Assembly: GCA_029262995.1 (NCBI GenBank)
Contig: JAJCYH010000019.1
Span: 1-64,000, forward strand
Length of the DNA stretch: 64,000 nucleotides
Source of the DNA: Saprospiraceae bacterium
Lineage (GTDB): Bacteria; Bacteroidota; Bacteroidia; Chitinophagales; Saprospiraceae
Direction of reading: 5' to 3'
The notes beneath the pieces were generated by a model. That model saw only the letters and a program-made list of their open reading frames with translations, searched no databases and was not told the DNA's origin. Below, one piece after another: positions 61,557-64,000 of this stretch. The position numbers were made by a program, and so were the translations under genes. Positions within the stretch are counted from its first letter, which is position 1. Every line of letters starts with the position of its first letter.

Positions 61557-61577
61557 TTGGTATAATTCCCATACCAA
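61557..61577. terminator. Hairpin between the two fibre-like paralogues
   Basis: TTGGTAT (61557-61563) and ATACCAA (61571-61577) form a perfect 7-bp stem with a 7-base loop, 12 bp past the stop of the right-hand paralogue. There is no U-tract on the minus strand, so it may reduce readthrough, protect the 3' end, or be part of the leader of the next gene. Confidence 0.4.
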
Positions 61578-61588
61578 GCCTTAAAGAA

Positions 61589-64000
61589 TCAATCATTCAA
61601 AGCTGTTTTTTCATACAATACATCCACAACTTTCTCGAGAGATGAAATCTTAATTTCAGATTGATTAAATCTCTCTTCATATTGCTTAAGTATCTTTAAG
61701 AAATTACCATTATGAACTCCTATGACAGTATTAACCATTATAATGCCTTCGCTTTCGTTGTTCTCCCATGATCTTCCTACCACTTTCTTAAAGTCCTCAA
61801 CTTGCATATCCTGAGGATCTATAGCTATACCATAACCGGGTGTATGATCTTGTCCTACGATATAATCCCCTGTCTTGACAGGACCTAAGATCTTAACAGG
61901 TACCTGACCCATAAATGCTATGTTATTACCAAGGTGCATGTCTTCTTCAGAAGGCATATTACCTAATACAATAGGATGATGTGACACAACCATTACCTGC
62001 TCTGCAGATCCCAGTTCTTTTGTTACTTTCCCTCCAATTACGGCTACAATATCCCCAGCTGTAATCGTTTCACTATAATCCAATCTTTCTAACCATTCCG
62101 CATAATCACCATTTCCAGATCTGTATTCGACACCTATATTAGCATATGCTAATAAAGCTTTATTAAGTTCTTGTTTCAAGTGATACTTGCCGTGTAGTTT
62201 GTCAACTTTACTTTCTGTGATGGCGGCTCTTAATCCAGATAAAAACATGGGATTAAGATAATTCTTGGACCAATCTGTCACAGAAACAGCCTTAATGGAG
62301 CCCATCTTGTTATTATCCTTATCGGTAAACGTCAGAAACTCATTTTCATTATTCAATGGAGTGCTGCCGCCTGATTCTGTCAAGCATATATTAGGAATCT
62401 CCCAAAATTCTAATGATAAAATATCTATAGTCGGGATACCCAAACTTGTGAAATCAAGTGATGGAATAGCTGGTACTATTAGGTCTGGTAAGTCTGGAAC
62501 ATCTATTGCTATATCCGGAACATCTATGCCAGGTATTGTTGGTAGTTTAACCGATGGTAAAGTTGGCAAAATAGTTACTTCTGGAATAGGAATAACCGGG
62601 GTTGCTAAAGCAGGAATATTAACACCAACTCCAGCAATAGTTGCATTAAATCCACCAAAAACAGTAACTGCTGGTACACTCAGGTTTAAAGTTCTGAATG
62701 GAGAGAGTGCCGTATTTATTGGTGCGGTAAAATCAATAGGGTTAAACAATCCATTGATGCTGTTGATCGGAAAATCTACTGCGTTTTCAACAGCGAAATT
62801 AAAGCCACCAGTCGTCAAATCTGCTAATCCCTGTAACCCTGCGTTTAATGGAACAGATACATTAAACGGGAGGCCTAATTTATCATTTAATATGCCTATG
62901 AGGCCATTAGTTAATCCAATAGCGGCGCCAAGAGCCAACTTAGCATCGTCCAATCCTCCCTGTATAACAACATCCTGTAGTATCCCCAGCTTATTAGGCA
63001 CACCGCACTTGATTAAGTTTTTCATTTGCTCACTTGCTGCGGAGGTAGTTCCCAACACTGCAGCTCTGACATCAGCAGGTAGATTATTTACATCGAGGGA
63101 ATAGCTTGTTCTGCTTTTACCTAACATGATTTTCAAACCATCGCCATTGCCATTATCAGTGTTCTTAAAGATTGCTACATATCCGTCATCACTCACTGTG
63201 TCTCCAAATCCATAAGACACGCCTGATTCGCTCGACTCCAAAAATAGTCGATTGTTCATTTGTGTGACGCCATCTACAGATAATGCACCTGTCAGATGAG
63301 TTGCCATTAGATTATTTACGTTTAACCCAGCATTCATATCGACTGCTCCATCAACTGTAAGAGCGTCTCTAAGGTGAGTAGCGAGTGTCACATCTAATTC
63401 TCCTCCTAACTCAGTATCGCCTGCTACATCCAGTGAACTTTCCAGTAAAGTATTACCCGCAACAGTAAGATCACTGTTTAAGGTAGAGTTGCCTTCAACA
63501 GTAAGTGTATTGTTAATCTGAGATGCACCAGAAACGTCCAATGTGCTTGATAAATCGGTAGCACCTCCAACCGTAAGGGCAGAATTCATTCTGGTATCGC
63601 CATCTACATCGAGTGTTTTGTCCATTTGAACGGGGCCTGTAAAAATTGCCTGGTTCATATCCGGGCCACCAATAGTTGTTGGACCATTAATGTCCGTAGT
63701 TCCACCAGTTGTATTCAGAAATACATTTTCATATACAGTCAAATCCTGCTGTATAACCGCGCTTCCTCCCACGTCAAGGTTACCATTCATTTGAATTTCA
63801 CCGTCTGCAGTAATACGCATACGCTCCTGATCGTCAGTAATAAATACAATAGGCACATAATCAGTTGTACCCATAACTGGAGGGTCGTTATGATTATCCG
63901 CATTTTTGTTTCCTTTCAAGGACCAGGTATTGCCTCCTGAAGGAGAGCCGGACTTGAAAAAAGATTGATCTTCCAATACGCTTCCTGCCTCAATAGCATA
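61589..64000 (-). CDS. Large secreted repeat (fibre-like) protein, paralogue B, 5' end beyond window
   Basis: At least 803 residues are visible; the frame stays open to the window edge (YAIEAGSVLEDQSFF at the border, identical to the matching part of paralogue A), so about 125 N-terminal residues are missing. The order is the same: MGTTDYVPIVFITDDQERM, a beta-helix-like repeat part with regular units (GGATDLSSTLDVSGASQIN, GNSTLNSDLTVAGNTLLES), the hydrophobic part, the Pro/Asp/Val stretch, and the C-terminal GDYAEWLERLDY...PVKILGPV domain with a coiled-coil tail. Repeats are more regular than in A. It lies 86 bp upstream of A on the same strand, so both may be transcribed together. Confidence 0.85.
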   Translation of the reverse strand, partial: YAIEAGSVLEDQSFFKSGSPSGGNTWSLKGNKNADNHNDPPVMGTTDYVPIVFITDDQERMRITADGEIQMNGNLDVGGSAVIQQDLTVYENVFLNTTGGTTDINGPTTIGGPDMNQAIFTGPVQMDKTLDVDGDTRMNSALTVGGATDLSSTLDVSGASQINNTLTVEGNSTLNSDLTVAGNTLLESSLDVAGDTELGGELDVTLATHLRDALTVDGAVDMNAGLNVNNLMATHLTGALSVDGVTQMNNRLFLESSESGVSYGFGDTVSDDGYVAIFKNTDNGNGDGLKIMLGKSRTSYSLDVNNLPADVRAAVLGTTSAASEQMKNLIKCGVPNKLGILQDVVIQGGLDDAKLALGAAIGLTNGLIGILNDKLGLPFNVSVPLNAGLQGLADLTTGGFNFAVENAVDFPINSINGLFNPIDFTAPINTALSPFRTLNLSVPAVTVFGGFNATIAGVGVNIPALATPVIPIPEVTILPTLPSVKLPTIPGIDVPDIAIDVPDLPDLIVPAIPSLDFTSLGIPTIDILSLEFWEIPNICLTESGGSTPLNNENEFLTFTDKDNNKMGSIKAVSVTDWSKNYLNPMFLSGLRAAITESKVDKLHGKYHLKQELNKALLAYANIGVEYRSGNGDYAEWLERLDYSETITAGDIVAVIGGKVTKELGSAEQVMVVSHHPIVLGNMPSEEDMHLGNNIAFMGQVPVKILGPVKTGDYIVGQDHTPGYGIAIDPQDMQVEDFKKVVGRSWENNESEGIIMVNTVIGVHNGNFLKILKQYEERFNQSEIKISSLEKVVDVLYEKTALND

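Noticed and set aside
58635-64000. Invertible shufflon system for the two fibre genes
   Set aside because: Both genes lie in the same orientation, and no recombinase gene or inverted crossover sites were seen in the window.

Overview
The window comes from a low-G+C (roughly one third G+C by eye) chromosome of a member of the Bacteroidota, most likely a marine or free-living relative of the Saprospiria/Flavobacteriia. Signs of this are type IX secretion (T9SS) C-terminal sorting domains, a PorE-like TPR/propeller/OmpA protein, TonB-dependent receptors with carboxypeptidase-like N-domains, DUF4294 and DUF4856 proteins, a bacillithiol gene (bshA), a bacterial mevalonate pathway, TAnnTTTG promoter elements and the general absence of Shine-Dalgarno sequences. 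The exact genus cannot be told from this window. No rRNA, tRNA, CRISPR array or complete insertion sequence was recognised.

Layout. 1-2.0 kb: tail of an IS1595-like transposase and an ABC exporter. 2.1-7.8 kb: a T9SS cargo protein, then a leftward operon (DsbD N-domain protein, DsbD, PhzF-like enzyme, TPR lipoprotein). 8-14.3 kb: dapD, a PAP2-like membrane protein, DUF4294, diphosphomevalonate decarboxylase, rhodanese lipoprotein, pth, DinB and a radical SAM/SPASM enzyme. 14.4-19.3 kb: TPR protein, PorE-like protein, rlmD and a small conserved protein. 19.3-22.7 kb: GHMP kinase, HMG-CoA reductase and type 2 IPP isomerase, which with mvaD give most of a mevalonate route. 22.9-26 kb: TPR protein, CorA and MscS channels. 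26-29.3 kb: a TonB receptor fused to two heavy-metal domains, preceded by a Cys-rich small protein. 29.4-37.3 kb: a mix of secreted proteins, YceI, a MerR regulator, bshA, DUF2147, a sulfotransferase/aminotransferase pair, an alkyltransferase-like protein and a degenerate TrpF-like barrel.

37.3-43.5 kb is the most system-like segment: a tightly coupled leftward operon of DUF4856 lipoprotein, imelysin-like lipoprotein, HTTM (vitamin K carboxylase-like) membrane protein and TonB receptor, with a Fur-like inverted repeat at its promoter. I infer a metal (probably iron) uptake system that includes a membrane redox or carboxylase-type enzyme. 43.6-47.4 kb: rsmA, a YqeY-like protein, a DUF1295 reductase-like protein, DinB and pdxA. 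47.5-57.1 kb: glucosaminidase, a large secreted propeller/MopE protein, AlkA-like glycosylase, aspartoacylase-like protein, a T9SS serine protease, an SnoaL-like lipoprotein and a TonB C-terminal protein.

57.1-58.07 kb is a gene-poor scar with a frameshifted AraC-type HTH tail and a structured, group II intron-like stretch. 58.07-64 kb holds two very large tandem paralogous secreted fibre-like proteins, the second running off the window, with near-identical blocks alternating with diverged repeat blocks.
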